Of a stretch of 64,000 nucleotides of DNA, positions 1-12,375 are shown piece by piece. This stretch comes from Arachis hypogaea. Lineage: Eukaryota > Streptophyta > Magnoliopsida > Fabales > Fabaceae. Made by a program: the position numbers and the translations under genes. Position 1 is the first letter of the stretch; each line of letters opens with the position of its first letter. The stretch is from positions 74,393,559 to 74,457,558 of the forward strand of contig NC_092052.1 in assembly GCF_003086295.3 (NCBI RefSeq), written 5' to 3'. A model generated the notes under the pieces. That model made no database searches. It was not told the DNA's origin and saw only the letters and a list, made by a program, of their open reading frames with translations.

Positions 1-165
1 TTAAAATGATAATAATATGATTAAAAATAATATTAGATTACAACAAAATGTTAATCAAGTTGTTAAATAAAATGATATTGAGATGTAAGATGTTAATTAA
101 GTGATTGAATAAATTTTGAAAAAGATTAGAATTTAATATTGGATTTACAAGTTGATCTTACTTTA

Positions 166-664
166 TGCCTCTTTTTCCTGAATTTATCCAACAAGCTGAA
201 TTGTCTAAGAGATAGAAGTTTCCTAAATCATTAACTATATTTTTTGGAGAAGATGAAAAATCCTTAGTAGAACACATTACTCGCTACGTTATCAAAATCA
301 ATGAAGTGTTTTTAAACGAGTATTTAATGATAAATTTTTTTCTCTTTTCATTGACAAAAAATGTCTTGATGTGATTTTCTAATCTAAAGTCAAATTCAAT
401 TTATTCTTAATGCAACTAGAAATAAATTTTCATAAACAATTTTTCTACGGTGAATTAAGAGTGTTAATTTGATAAGTATTTAGTTAGATTCAAAAAGATG
501 AGAAATAGATATTTTACTCTAGTTCCAGAATTTGAAATTGTCAAAATAGCAATAAATATATTAGAATTTAGAATTAAAAAAAATTTTGTAAGTCAATAAT
601 ATCTTGATATGACTTAGTTTGCTAAAAATATTAGACAAATTGAACAATTGAAGAATAAAAAGAA
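166..664 (+). pseudogene. Decayed Ty3/gypsy gag fragment
   Basis: Conceptual translation reads through many stops but keeps the order of a plant Ty3 capsid (Retrotrans_gag-type) domain: FPEFIQQAELSKR, then a stop, KFPKSLTIFFGEDEKSLVEH, ITRYVIKINEVFLNEYL, FFLFSLTKNV, later VRFKKMRNRYFTLVP and IRQIEQLKNKKKQS. In the family, the VEHI-RY and SLTKNA-type motifs belong to the capsid core that assembles the retrotransposon particle. No LTR, protease or polymerase is visible nearby, so this is an old orphan fragment. At least six in-frame stops make it non-functional. The match is by pattern recognition; the lineage within Ty3 is not resolved. Confidence 0.72.
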
Positions 665-2585
665 ACAAAGTATAAATAAATGATAAAAAAAAATTAAATA
701 ATCATCAAATATCCACATCTCAATGAATAAGTCATGTAGAGGATGACAAGAAAGAAAATCTCTAAAGAATTTTAAATGGATTTTCTGCAAATAAGAGATA
801 ATTTTGATAATGATATAAAAAAATAGGAGAAATATGGCAAAAAATAATCTTATCTTTTTTATTTTTCTATTATCTTTTTATCTAGTTCTCATTCTCATTT
901 TATCTTCTTTCTTCTTTTCTCCTCCCTTTAACTCTTTACTTTTTTTCTTATTTATTGTAATACTCTTTTTTTTTTCTCTTTCTTCTTTTTCTATCTTATT
1001 CCTGATAATCTTTTTTTGTCTCTTTTTTTATTTTTTAAATTTCTATTTCTTTCTTATCTCTTAGTTTTCACTATTTTATTTATATTGTTATGGTTTTATT
1101 TTTGTAAAAAATGATAAATTATCCTTAAGTTTAAAATTATGGACAAAAATAATTTTTCATTAACATTTGGATATATAATTTGTAAATACAAAAATCTTTG
1201 TTAGCTTAAAAATTCTGTTGAATCTATTAGTATTTGGAGTCAAAACTATTAGAATATCAGTATAGAGATTTTATATGTTTAGGGGTTTTATCAAATTTGA
1301 TTGACGTTTAGAGCTTAATATGTCAAAGAAATAACTTCGTAAAGTTAAGATTCTATTACTTTTGAAATTAGAAACTTTTTGTTAATTAACAATGTCAATT
1401 GGAATAATAAAAAAGTATGTGTCAAAAGTTATCAACTGAAATGTTAAAGATCATTTGACACACATTTAATTTGTCAAAAATTAAAACAGATATCATTTGA
1501 CATCCTTACAAATTTTATACAGAAAAATAAATCCTATTGACAATTAGATATTCAACTATTAATATAAAAATTTTATAAACTTAAAAATTCTGTTAAATCT
1601 ATAAATGATTAGCATTTAATTTGTTAAATAAATATGTGTCTAAAATATCAACTTAAAGATATTTGACACTCTCAAAATTAATTGACATTGTCAATTTAAA
1701 ATTATTTAACACTCTTAATGTCAATTGACATGTACAGTTCAACCTATCAAAAAATAACATAAATATCATTTGACACCTTCAATTTGTTAAAGGTAGAATA
1801 AATATTAACAGATCAATAAACAACTAAATCTTTTCACTTTTAATCATTGATATCTTCAAGTGAGAAATCTTCAAAATATTATATTAGACAAAAAAAATAT
1901 AATTACTTAAAAAAATGAGGTGTTTTAAGCAAATAAATATAAGATAATATTATTGTTCATTTATGTTATATTATTTTTAAGAAGTCAGTTTTAATACATT
2001 AGAAAAAGCTTTTAATTAACACTAACAAAGAGATAATTTTAACCAAATTTTGAACTAGATTTGAATTATGAAACATTCTATAACAATTCTAATTTTTGCA
2101 CTAACGCACGCAAGTTTTTATAAAATAATATTTTAAAGTGATCAATTTTATTTTGACGAGTCGACTTCGAATCTCAAAGTAAAATAAATGGTAATATAAT
2201 TTTATTATTATATTATTTATTTATTTTACTTGCTCTAATTATAATGGAGCCTAGATAATAATATTATTGTTATTATCAAGTATGGCTTTTGTCGATATAA
2301 GTAATTATTGGTATATCTTGATTAGCTTAGAGTTGCTAATACTTCATCAAATATCTTTCATTCTCAAGTTATTAATGTCATTTATATTTTAATGTATTTA
2401 TTTTTCATAATTATTCGTTTAAGATATTTATAACTTAAACTGCTAAATCAACAACTCCGAAAAACGACACCCAACACATGATTAACCAAGCCATGACACC
2501 TAATATATTCATTAAGCAAATATCTTTCTATAATTAAAAACCATCCACAGTTGAACTATATGGAACAATAAAAGAAAGATTTGTC
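665..2585. other. AT-rich DNA without a recognisable gene
   Basis: No credible coding region. The short ORF at 834-1064 is a T-rich tract that translates to Phe/Leu/Ile runs. Between about 1380 and 1810 the words TTTGACAC, TGTCAA and AATTGACA recur in both orientations, including the perfect palindrome TGTCAATTGACA near 1724. From about 2490 to 2590 there is weak similarity to a long-LTR sequence that seems to resume after the copia element at 19953. Confidence 0.6.
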
Positions 2586-2590
2586 ATATA

Positions 2591-2891
2591 TGATAGGTGT
2601 TATGATAAGAGTGTTAGTTAAGACAGGTAGTTCTGTTATGAGTCAGCACAAGTCATACCTTTAGCACCAGTGACATCTTTAGCACAAGTCACACCTTTTC
2701 ACACCCTTAAGCAACTCTCCAGAAGCTTCCATCACTCTCTATAAGTAGACGCATGCTATTGTACTAAATTGATTTTTATTCATTCTGCCGAGTAATCAAT
2801 AAAATTCATTTTTCTCTATTCTCTTCCTCAATCTTCAGTCTTCTTTCTACTTTCTTCTTCAATCCTCACCCTCTAAGATCTGGTACCTTCA
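2591..2891 (+). repeat. 5' LTR of the copia element
   Basis: 301 bp, TG...CA ends. A likely TATA box, TATAAGTAG, lies at 2740-2748 and a likely polyadenylation signal, AATAAA, at 2798-2803; both are kept in the 3' LTR. The right edge is fixed by the primer-binding site that follows directly. Confidence 0.93.
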
Positions 2892-2904
2892 AGGTATCAG
2901 AGCT
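2892..2904 (+). promoter_or_regulatory. Copia primer-binding site (initiator tRNA-Met type)
   Basis: The sequence AGGTATCAGAGC starts at the first base after the LTR and matches the usual tRNA-Met primer site TGGTATCAGAGC except at the first base. It primes minus-strand DNA synthesis. Confidence 0.85.
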
Positions 2905-2971
2905 TATGGTGCCACAGCTTCTGCGAAATTACAAATTTAAAAGAGTTCAAGCTAATTCAAGTTCAGTCACG

Positions 2972-4545
2972 ATGGCTCAAGGATTTGTAGCAACACCGAT
3001 CTCAATGAAGCTGGATGAGGAAAATTTTCTGCAATGGAAAGACCAGGCATTCTCAACAATTGAAGGAAATGATATGCTAGCTCATATTACAGGAAAAGAA
3101 ATCCCTCAGTAATACCTAGCAACCGAAGACGAGACCAATGTAGCGTTGAATCTACAGTATCAACAATGGAAAAGACAAGATGCTTTGCTCAAGTCATGGC
3201 TCTTGGCTTCAATGAGTAAATCGTTTACCACACGGATGGTTGGATGCACTTACACGCATCAACTTTGGAAGAGGCTTGAAGATCATTTCGCATCTCAAAT
3301 CAAAGCAAAGGTAATGCAGTTAAAACACAAGCTCAGTACTCTTCAAATTGGAGCATCTGTAACTGAGTATGTCCTTTTAATTAAGAGCACAATTGATGTA
3401 CTAGTCTCAGTAGGTGAAGCAATAACTGAAAGTGATAATGTAAATACAATCTTGCATAGTTTAACCGAAGAGTATTCTTCAGTCTACACCTCTGTGCTAG
3501 CAAGATCTTAGTGCATAACAGTTTCTGAATCGGAAGCCCTATTGCTGGCTCATGAGAGCATACTCACAAGGTTTAGGAAGCTAGAGGCATTTGTGCAAGC
3601 TAATATCGCTCAATTTGGCAGAGGAGGTTTTAGAGGTGGATTTCGAGGACGAGGAGGACGCACGTTTAGAGGAAGCAGAGGCTACTTCAATGGAGGTAGA
3701 TCTCTACAAGATTCTTCAGTGAAAGAACATACAAATGGTGGATTTAGTGGCTAGACTGCAGGTGGCAGAGGACAATCTAATAGAGGTGGCAGGATGAACA
3801 ATATGAGAGGTTATCAAGCTGAAAAACCACAGTGTCAAGTGTGTAATAAAATAGGTCACACATCTAGAACTTGCTGGTATAGGTATAGTAAAGACTTCTA
3901 TGAAGGTTACTATGAAAATGAAAATGGAGGATATGGTGGATACAGCAAAGCAAGCAATCAGCCCTATGGCAATGAAGGGTACAGCAGTGGAAACAATCAG
4001 GTCCCTCAACAGGTGTCTCAGCCTCGTGCCAACTTCTGTAATGTCCTGGCAATGCCTACTACAGTTCAGGAACCGAATTGGTATCCTGACTCAGGAGCTA
4101 CGCATCATATGACTCACACTGAGCAGAATCTGTTAGAGAAGGAGGAGTATTGTGGTGATGAGCAAGTTATAGTAGGCAATGGAACAGGTTTGCCAATTTC
4201 CTTTGTTGGTAATTTGTGCATTAAATCTGATTTGAGCTCTAGATTATTACACCTTAGAAAATTGCTATGTGTGCCAAAAATAACAAAGAATTTGATGAGT
4301 GTATATCAATGTTGCTGTGACAATCAAGTCTTCTTTGAATTTCATGATGATAGGTGCTGCATAAAAACCAAAGACACTCAAGAGATTGTTCTTCAAGGTA
4401 TTGTTCACAAAGGCCTTTATAAGTTCACAACTGGTCAAAGCAAACCAGAAGCATACACTTCTGCATTAGGAAATAAGGGTGATGTCCTGATTTGGCATGA
4501 TAGATTAGGCCACCCAAACCATAGCATTGTATCACAAGTATTAAT
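2972..4545 (+). pseudogene. Copia gag, protease and start of integrase, with three nonsense codons
   Basis: One reading frame with stops at 3110-3112, 3509-3511 and 3752-3754. The ATG at 2972 fits the usual gag start (MAQGFVATPISMKLDEENF); an upstream in-frame ATG at 2906 overlaps the end of the primer region and is less likely. Order: gag core (UBN2/DUF4219-like, QLWKRLEDHF), an RGG-rich stretch (GGFRGGFRGRGG), a CCHC zinc knuckle (CQVCNKIGHTSRTC), an aspartic protease site (WYPDSGATHHMT), and a GAG-pre-integrase motif (WHDRLGHPNH). The frame is cut at 4546 by the terminus of the CACTA-like element. Two of the three stops are compatible with C-to-T changes. Confidence 0.9.
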
Positions 4546-4662
4546 CACTACAAGAATTTGACAAATTAGCGACGAATTCTTGCGAGAAATATTTTTTGTC
4601 ACTAATCCGTCACTAACGTGCGAGGAATCAGTGACGCACTAACGACAAAATTAATGAGCGGT

Positions 4663-6202
4663 TGATGAGAGAAAAATTGATGGTATAGAATTTCACAATT
4701 GAAATCTCATTGCAAGTATAGTTTCTAAACCAACAATAATCCTTTCATACAAATATTTGTTTGTCACAAATACAAACCCCTAAAATTAATAACCGAAATA
4801 TTCGAACCTCGGGTCGTTCTCCCTAGGAATTGCAATAAGGTGTTCTTGTTATTGGTTATGAGTTATGTTTGGGGTTTTGATAAGAGACATGAAAGATAAA
4901 TGGCAAGGAAGTAAACTAATGGCTAAAAAGGTCTTGGCAAGGTTTGGTGGTCAAGGATCTCTATCCTTATCACTAACCACAACATGAGAATTGGCAAGGA
5001 TCAATCCCATTAAATCATCCTCTAACTAGTAAAGGAAATTCAAATGAGCTATATCAATCCAAGTCCATAAGTCCTAGCTCTCCACTAATTGAATTAATGA
5101 GAACTAGAGTCAATGGCTCCCAATCATCAATTACTTGGACATTAGTAACTCAAGAATTCCTAAGTTACCTTCCCAAGCCAAGAGCATAAAATTCTACTCT
5201 AACATCCTTCCAAGCATTTCATCAAATACTTGGAAGGCATAAAAGGAAAAGCATAATAAGATTGCAATAAAAGTAAATCTACACTACTCAATTGCAAGGA
5301 GATCAATAACAACAATTCAATTAAGCAATAAAGGAAATCAAAACATGAATTGCATTAAAAGAAAAATAGGAGAAACAAAAGTGCATCAATATCAAGTAGT
5401 AGAGAATTACAAGAATTAAATGCTAAACTAGAGAGAAGAGATGTAGAAGAACAAGGATTACAAAAGGAAGAGTAAATCAAAGCATGAAATTAACCTAGAT
5501 CTAAGAATTTCTAATCTAACCTAATCCTAATTCTAGAGAGAAGAGAGAGCTTCTCTCTCTAGAAACTAACTCTAACTACTTCTAAAACTAAACTATGACT
5601 AAAGATCTCTAAGTATCTCATCCCTCTTCAATCCTTGGATTAAATAGCATCAGAAATGAGTTGGATTGGGCCCAAAATACTTCAGAAATCGCTGGCCACG
5701 AGTTGTATTTAGTAAATCACGTGCCATCACCGATGCGTACGCGTACAGTACGCTTGTGCATCTCTAAACACGATGCAACTACGACAAATTTTATATCATT
5801 TTGAAGCCCCAGATGTTAACTTCTCAACGCAACTGAAACCGTATCATTTGGACCTCTGTAGCTCAAGTTATGACTGATTAAGTGCGAAGAGGTCGGGCTT
5901 GACAGCTTTACAATTCCTTCATTTCTTCATGAGTTCTCCATTTCTACATGCTTTTTCTTCATTCTCTCAATCCAATATTTGCCTCCTAAACCTGAAATCG
6001 CTTAGCAAACACATCAAGGAATCTAATGGAATCTAGGTGAATTAAATTTAGCTATTTTAAGACCTAAAGAGCATATTTTCACTCTTAAGCACAATTAAAG
6101 GAGAATTTACAAAACCATGCTATTTCATTGGATACATGGGAGAAAAATTGACAAAACCCTCTAAATTTAACACAAGATAAACCTTAAAAATGGGGTTTAT
6201 CA
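4663..6202 (+). mobile_element. Solo LTR, about 1.54 kb
   Basis: Begins TGATGAGAGAAAAATT and ends GGGGTTTATCA, so the outer bases are TGAT...ATCA. It is flanked by GCGGT (4658-4662) and GCAGT (6203-6207), a 5-bp target duplication with one change. No coding sequence or primer site is present. It contains a block reading GGGTCGTTCTCCCTAGGAAT near 4813. A related LTR begins at 63920. It lies inside the subterminal repeats of the CACTA-like element. The direction is inferred from the relative at the window end. Confidence 0.8.
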
Positions 6203-7092
6203 GCAGTCACAAAATATCCGAACTTGAGAAAAGCGACTGATTAGCGAGAGAATCACGAGTAAGATTGTTTCTCACAAATTTACTTTTGTAGCTAAAAAAA
6301 GAGCGGAAAAAATTTCCTCGCTAATTTGTCACAAATTAATTAGCAAGTGGCAGTGTTCTAGCAAATTAGTTACTTAGGGGTTCAATCGAACAAAAGTACA
6401 GTAGCGAGGGATATTATTGTCACTATTCCATCGCAAGTATTCGATATACAATTAGTGAGAAACAATTCGTACACTAGTTCGTCGCTAAAATAAACTTTGT
6501 ACAAAAAGGCTAATTGTGAGGAACAATGTTCCTAGCTAATCCGTCACAAAGACTTGAAATGCATTTTGCTATAGACAATTTCCTAGCTAATTTGTCACCA
6601 AAGTTTTTATTTTTAGCGAGCAACTAGTTTCTCACAAATTTGTCGCATAATATTGTAAAACTCAAAATTAGGGTAGCGACAAAAAACACTCGTCGCAAAC
6701 TCGTCGCAACGGATAAATCATTCAGCTAGGTAAGTGTTCCTTACTAATTAGTCGCTAAAGTGGAAATACGGATATTGAGCTCCTAGGACTTAAGTAGCGA
6801 GAAATTTGTGACCGTTTAACAACTGATACACTTAGTTCGCTGATTTCAAGTCGCTGATTAGCGGGCGAAATACATTTGTCATCAAGTTGTCGCAATTTTA
6901 ATTTAGTGAGCGATTTGGTAATTGCATTCTTGTCGCAAACCAAAAGTTATATCTTACCTATTTTGTAGCAAGTTACTCGCTAATCTCGTTGGAAATTCGT
7001 TGCAGAGTTTTAATAACTCCAAAGCTAATCGAGAAAATTTTAGAAGTAACTAGTTGCAATTGAGTCGCTAATCAAAAACTTATTTAGTGAGG
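6203..7092. repeat. CACTA-like subterminal repeat block (left side)
   Basis: About 0.9 kb with many copies of short words around TTAGCGA, GTCGCAA and CTAATTTGTC in both orientations at irregular spacing. In known CACTA elements such blocks bind the TNPA-type protein. No coding potential; the small ORFs here are by-products of the repeats. Confidence 0.75.
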
Positions 7093-8783
7093 TGTAAGAA
7101 CCCGCGTTTTCACGTAAAACCGTTTTAATAAAATAATTTTAATGGCTAGAATATATTCAAAATTTAGAAGTTTTAATTTGAAAATAAAAATGTGAAATTT
7201 GATTTCAGTGAATTTTACTGAGCTGGGAACTGTATTTCTTTCGAAAAGTTTTTGTAAAAATGCGTACTGACAGTTAAGCTGGCAGTACCAGCTCTAGACT
7301 GTCCAGTATCGCGTATTTTGGAAAATAATTTTTTTGAAAATTGGTTTATTGTTTTGAAAGGAGAAAAAAATAATTTATAATTAAAAACCGGACACTAATC
7401 TTAAAGGTTTTGGCCCAAAGTGGGCCAAACGAACCTAAAACGCTAATGGATTGGACCGGGCCCAAGGCCCAACATATATAAGTGGGTTTAATGAGCAACT
7501 CAGCTCATTTTCACCCTCCAAAGAGTGAGAGGCGCGGTTTTGGAGAGAAGGGAGGTGAGGGTGGGTGGTACTATTCACCTCCACCTTCCGGAAGCCATAA
7601 CTTTTGATCCGGAGCTCCGATGACGAGCCGTTTGCGGTCACATGAAGCTCTCGATGAGCTATTCCTTTCTATCCAAAGAAATCTGGTAAGATCCCTCTCT
7701 TCATGTTCCAGTTTTGTGCCCTAGGTTCTGTTCATTTTTAGGTTTAGTTTTTGAGTAGATTTTATGGTTTTGCTTGTTTAGGTGATCTCTAGTAGTGGGT
7801 AATTGATGGATTTTACTCCTAACATCATTAGATAAGGTAAGGTTCCACTAAATCCTTGTGTTTAGTTGTTTTATGTATCTTAGGTTTTGATTTTGATGAT
7901 ATATGTGTTGTTAGTGTGAGCCTTGGTGTTTGTTGGTGTTGGTTGAGACTTTGGATCAAGCTTGGTGGCTTCGTTTTGATATTTGGTGCATTTGGGAATC
8001 GGTCAAGGTATAGTTTCGGTTTTCTTTATGTAATATGTAATGTTTTTGGACACTTAGGCTAGTTGACCCTAAGATAGGATTGAATGTTGTGGGTGTATGA
8101 GTAATTATATGTGAATTGATGTTAATTGTTGGTGTATGGAATTATTGTGGATGATGATGATTGTTGGAAATTATTAATGTTGATGAGTATTGATGATGAT
8201 TTATGATTGTTGGTTATTGTGGTTGTTGAGTATTGTTGGGTATCATTGGTGTTGATGAGATTTACGATAGATTTAGTTAATGATGGATAGGGTTTGATAA
8301 TGATTGTTAGAATTTATGAGGATTTGTTTTGGTGGTTGAGGTTGTTGTTTATTGATTTTGACTATGAGTGTGGATTTATGATTAAGTTAGAAATTATGGA
8401 TTTGGTAGTGAGTTATGGTATAATGGTTGAGTAATTTACGTGAAATTAAGGAGAATGATATGAAGAGGTAATGTGTTATGTGTGGTAGTGGTTTATGATG
8501 ATGGCGTAGGTTCTGATTTGGTTTTGAATGGAAGGTTGGTTAAAATTGAGGTTATGAGGTTTTGGGTAAAAGTGGAATTTTTGATGAACTTTACTTGATC
8601 ATAACTTTTGCCTCGGTTTTCAAAATTAGTTGCAAATGGTTTAAAATTAAAGATCTTTGGAAACCCTTTAAATCGATATAAAGTTTGGAAAATTTGGAAT
8701 TTTGTCAAGGAAGTTATGATCATTCAAAATTTGGTGTTGAAAACTGAAAATTCTGCAAAGTTACAAAATTCTGAGTTTTCTGA

Positions 8784-9135
8784 TATGTGCGGACGCTCAG
8801 CCTTGTGCGCACGCACACCCTGCGAGAACTTTGACCTGCGCGGATGCACACACACTTGTGCGCACGCACAGGCAGGGAAGTGCGTTCTGTTGGCAGCACT
8901 AGCACAGCTTGTGCGCGCGCATATCTAAGGAAGAATTTCAACCTGTGCGGACGCACAGGCTTGTGCGGATGCACACGTTGGGGAGAACTGTCTGTTGGGG
9001 CGTTAGCACAGGCTGTGCGAGTGAATAGACCTTTTGTGTTTTGGCACCTGTGCGTACGCACACCCCGGTGCATACGCACACCTTTAAAAAAATTTTCTGG
9101 GCGTGCACACGCACACCCCTGTGCGAACGCACATG
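8784..9135. repeat. GC-rich palindrome island (GTGCGNNCGCAC type)
   Basis: About a dozen copies of GTGCG or CGCAC half-sites, often paired as GTGCGCACGCAC or GTGCGTACGCAC (perfect at 9050-9061), separated by 10-30 bp of AT-richer DNA. The island is GC-rich and CpG-rich inside an AT-rich LTR. The same motif type occurs in an unrelated LTR at 40290-40560. Confidence 0.85.
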
Positions 9136-9718
9136 CCCTGTTTCATAAATTATAACTTTTTTTTCAACTATTTTACCCTCCCAACAAGGTTGTAAGCTTC
9201 TATAACACCATTTTACTATGAAAATATGGGAAACAAGCTAAGGGTTTCAGTTGATGTTTGTTTGGAAAAGTTTAGAAAAACGAAGGCCTAAGTTTCTGGC
9301 GTACTAAAGGTGGCTCAATGGTAGGTGAAGAATGATTGATGAATGAGATTAGAACTAAAGAACTATTGAGTTTGGAAATGAAATGAGAATGAACAGTGGT
9401 TGAGAAGAGTCGAGGGCTCTGAATGAAGTGATGGATCCATCTTATGCTAAAAATGTTTTTAAAAACCACTGTACTACTTTTATTGAGATTTTGAGACGCT
9501 ATGCGCCCGGACAGGAGCTGAGGTTGGATCTCGCCTGTTCGAGGTAGCGGCGGCGGCGTAAGGGCGGTGGTTCATCTCGCTTGCGCTTAGATGTGAGGTC
9601 GGTAGCAATAGATCCCGCTCGCATCCCTTCGGATCTATAGAGCGTGCAGGCGCCGGTACCTGGACAGTGATCTGAGCACTATATCTCGAGGGTTCCCATA
9701 TGAGAATTCCGAAGGGCG

Positions 9719-9759
9719 ACATCTCCATGGAGATGTGTCGGGTTGGCAGTTGAACCGAC
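9719..9759 (+). other. Palindrome and conserved LTR stem-loop
   Basis: Positions 9719-9736 are a perfect palindrome (ACATCTCC/ATGGAGATGT). Directly after, TGTCGGGTT pairs with AACCGACA across an 8-base loop, with one bulged G. A stem of the same shape stands at the matching place in the related LTR at 61416-61442, where the outer pair is C-G instead of T-A. Confidence 0.65.
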
Positions 9760-10739
9760 AATGTTGTATCACAGCCAATAGGGCAGACATTCATCATGTG
9801 CATCTTCTATATGCTTGCTTGCTTTGTTTACTTGAGTTTGCCTAATTCTATAACATGCCTATCTGCTTCTTGAACTACTTGTTGTATATGAATGTTATTT
9901 GTATTTTTCTTGTTTGTATTAATTGTGATTATCTGGTGCTGAGGAGGTTAGGTAGGCGGTGGCGATGGGATCGTACGGAGGTTAGGTTGGCGAGGGCTGT
10001 AGGATACAGCGGTGTGATTAGTATTAGTTAGAAATCTCCTAAGTTAGATAACCCTACTTATGGTTTATGGTTTAAGTTCTGTATATATTTATTTATAATT
10101 GTCTTAAGCTTGAATATCCGTATGTGATGTGAAGTTCTAGGATTGCCTTCGGCGTCCCGGAGCCTTACATCTTACATCATTGGGCACTGTTACCATACTG
10201 AGAACCTCCAGTTCTTATTCCATACTTTGTTGTTGTTTTTCAAATGCAGGTCGTAATCTACTTCTGTTTTACTCTCATCATAGTATTCTCTCACCTTTTG
10301 TATATTTATCTTTATGGCCTTAGAGGCTTATTTGAGAGATAGGTTGTATAAGCTATTTTAAATTCTAGACCTCTGTATCTTTCTATTTGTAACTAGTTGG
10401 CTTAAACTCCGCAAGCTGCGGCTAGTTCTCTATGACTATAATAATATTGTATCTATATATATGTTTTATTCTTTTATCTAAACTTTGAGTCTTGTGCGTT
10501 AGTTTCGTGTGAACGCTTCGCGCTTCTCAAATTCCATTTTTGAACTAAATCCTTCATCAGGGCTTCTAGAATATATTAGTTCCTTCTATATATATTTTCA
10601 CGTAAAAGCCTAAGGACTGTTGTAATCTCTGATTAACCTTTGCTTTACGGCTAGAGGTAAGGCTTAGAGTAATTGGGGTGTTACATGAGGAATTAGCGAC
10701 CACTTAACAACTGTTAGACTTTCCTCACAAAAATGTTAG

Positions 10740-11391
10740 GCCGGTTTGGTTTCATGACCCGCGCCTCTCCACCTGCACCAGCGCGCATCTCCATGGTGCA
10801 CCAACAGGGTTGCTGAATCACAGTAGAAGATGCCTTGTGAATTAATTCACAAAAATGCTTCCAATGTAATTCGAACTGGAAACCTTGTATAAAAATGTAA
10901 ATCTCTTGCCACTAAGCCAAACACACTCCTTACTCTATTGTGGACTAATAATAGAATATATAACAACCAAATTCACATGAGTAATGCTCCAAGGCTACAG
11001 CCTTTATATATATTTATTTCTCTTTTAAAACTTTGATTTTTTTATTTTTTATCAACAAATTATTTTCGCTTTTAATTTTATCTATATGTAACTTTCTTTT
11101 ATTTTTTTCCGATTAGACCCATTAAATTAAAGGCTAATATTTATATAATTTATATATATCACATTAAAGCAATGAGCTAATGAAATTTATATATAATTTA
11201 TTTAAATTTAAATAATATGAAATATTAAACACTAATTTTTATTTTTCAATAAATATTGTATTATGGTTTTATATATTTATTTAATTATTACTGGGTCAAA
11301 CAGTTCAACTACTGACCCATCGATTGAACCACTAACCCAGTAGCCCAATAGTTTCACCAGGTTGATTGCCGGTTCAGTTTTGATAACTATG
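10740..11391. repeat. MITE-like repeat, truncated copy
   Basis: The right end CCGGTTCAGTTTTGATAACT matches the right end of the better copy at 12376-13027, and the left part (GACCCGCGCCTCTCC...) matches that family's interior. The left terminal repeat is missing. AT-rich core, no coding. Confidence 0.55.
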
Positions 11392-11929
11392 ATTTTATCA
11401 CTAATCTAAAGCTATTTTAAATAAGAGAATAATTAAAGTCCCAAAGTTGTGATTAATAATTAGCTAGCTAATTTTTAATAACTAATAATTTACAATATTC
11501 TATCAAGATGTCAATTCTCAAAAGATAATTAAACAACTAAAATCAAAAGCTTTTTTTCAAAAAAGATTTTTTGCCTATTAGATCACAAATTTGTCGTTAT
11601 CTTTAATGAGAAGTTTGCTATTAATTTGAATTGAAGTTTAAAATTAATATATCTTAAAGACAACTTTAAAAATTCAATATTTTTAGAAAATGGGAGCATA
11701 ATGTTGATACTTTCAATCACAAAATATACTAGAAAAATATATAATAGATAAGATATTTAAATTGTTATATATGAGGATTTATTTGTATACGATCATACAA
11801 GTTTTATTATTAATTAGAATCATTTTAGAATTCATTCAATAAAGATTAATTTGAGATAGTTCTTGAATTAATTAGGATCGTCAAAATGAGACAAATCTGT
11901 CGGACTAGCTTGTTTACTTGACTTAAATA

Positions 11930-12318
11930 GATGGATATTTGACTCAAGTCAAACTCATAAAAATACAAGTCTAAACAACTTAGCCATAATTATCAGAATC
12001 GAACCGGCCAGTCGGTTCAACCTGAAAATCAGTGAACCGATGTCTTATTCGGTTTGGCTCATTATTAAAATTGGACTTGCAATTAACTCGGTCAACGGCG
12101 GTCAAACCCTTGAAAACTGGGTGGTTTTGTCGCGAATATCAGACTTGGTTTAAGCGGTTGACCCGCACTTCCTCCTTGACCCGCGCGCACCACACGTAGA
12201 CCAGTAGGGTGGGATCACTGTAGGAGCATCTATTTGAATCTCCTTCAAAAAGTGGAATCTCTAAGGTTCGATCCTTGAACTTAAAAGTGAGTAAAAGATG
12301 GATATTTGACTTGAATAG
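11930..12318. repeat. Direct duplication, unit 1, with partial MITE
   Basis: The block from ATGGATATTTGACTCAAGTC through the MITE left end (CATAATTATCAGAATCGAAC at 11985) to about 12318 is repeated, diverged, starting near 12319. The period is about 390 bp. Unit 1 lacks the right half of the MITE. Confidence 0.6.
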
Positions 12319-12375
12319 ATAGATATTTGACTCTAAAATCAAACTCGTAAAAATGCAAGTCTAAACGACTTAGCC

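Larger units (their letters stand above)
7093..10685 (+). mobile_element. Long solo LTR (3.6 kb) of a Del/Tekay-like Ty3 family
   Basis: Begins TGTAAGAACCCGCG, ends GGGGTGTTACA, and is flanked by perfect 5-bp duplications TGAGG (7088-7092 and 10686-10690). The sequence is collinear with the minus-strand LTR pieces at 54486-55326, 43236-44003 and 56288-57403, which belong to an element with a tRNA-Met primer site. No gag or pol is present. Notable parts: a GC-rich island of GTGCG/CGCAC palindromes (8784-9135), a second GC-rich block (9500-9700), a perfect 18-bp palindrome at 9719-9736, and a stem-loop at 9736-9759. ORFs in the GC-rich island are by-products of the palindromes. Confidence 0.88.

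Noticed and set aside
834..1064. 76-codon ORF with an apparent hydrophobic, membrane-like protein
   Set aside because: Produced by a T-rich tract (Phe/Leu/Ile only); no promoter, homology or conserved feature.
8608..9155. Overlapping Cys/His/Arg-rich ORFs on both strands
   Set aside because: By-products of the GTGCG/CGCAC palindromes, which keep several frames open at once; the region is inside an LTR.
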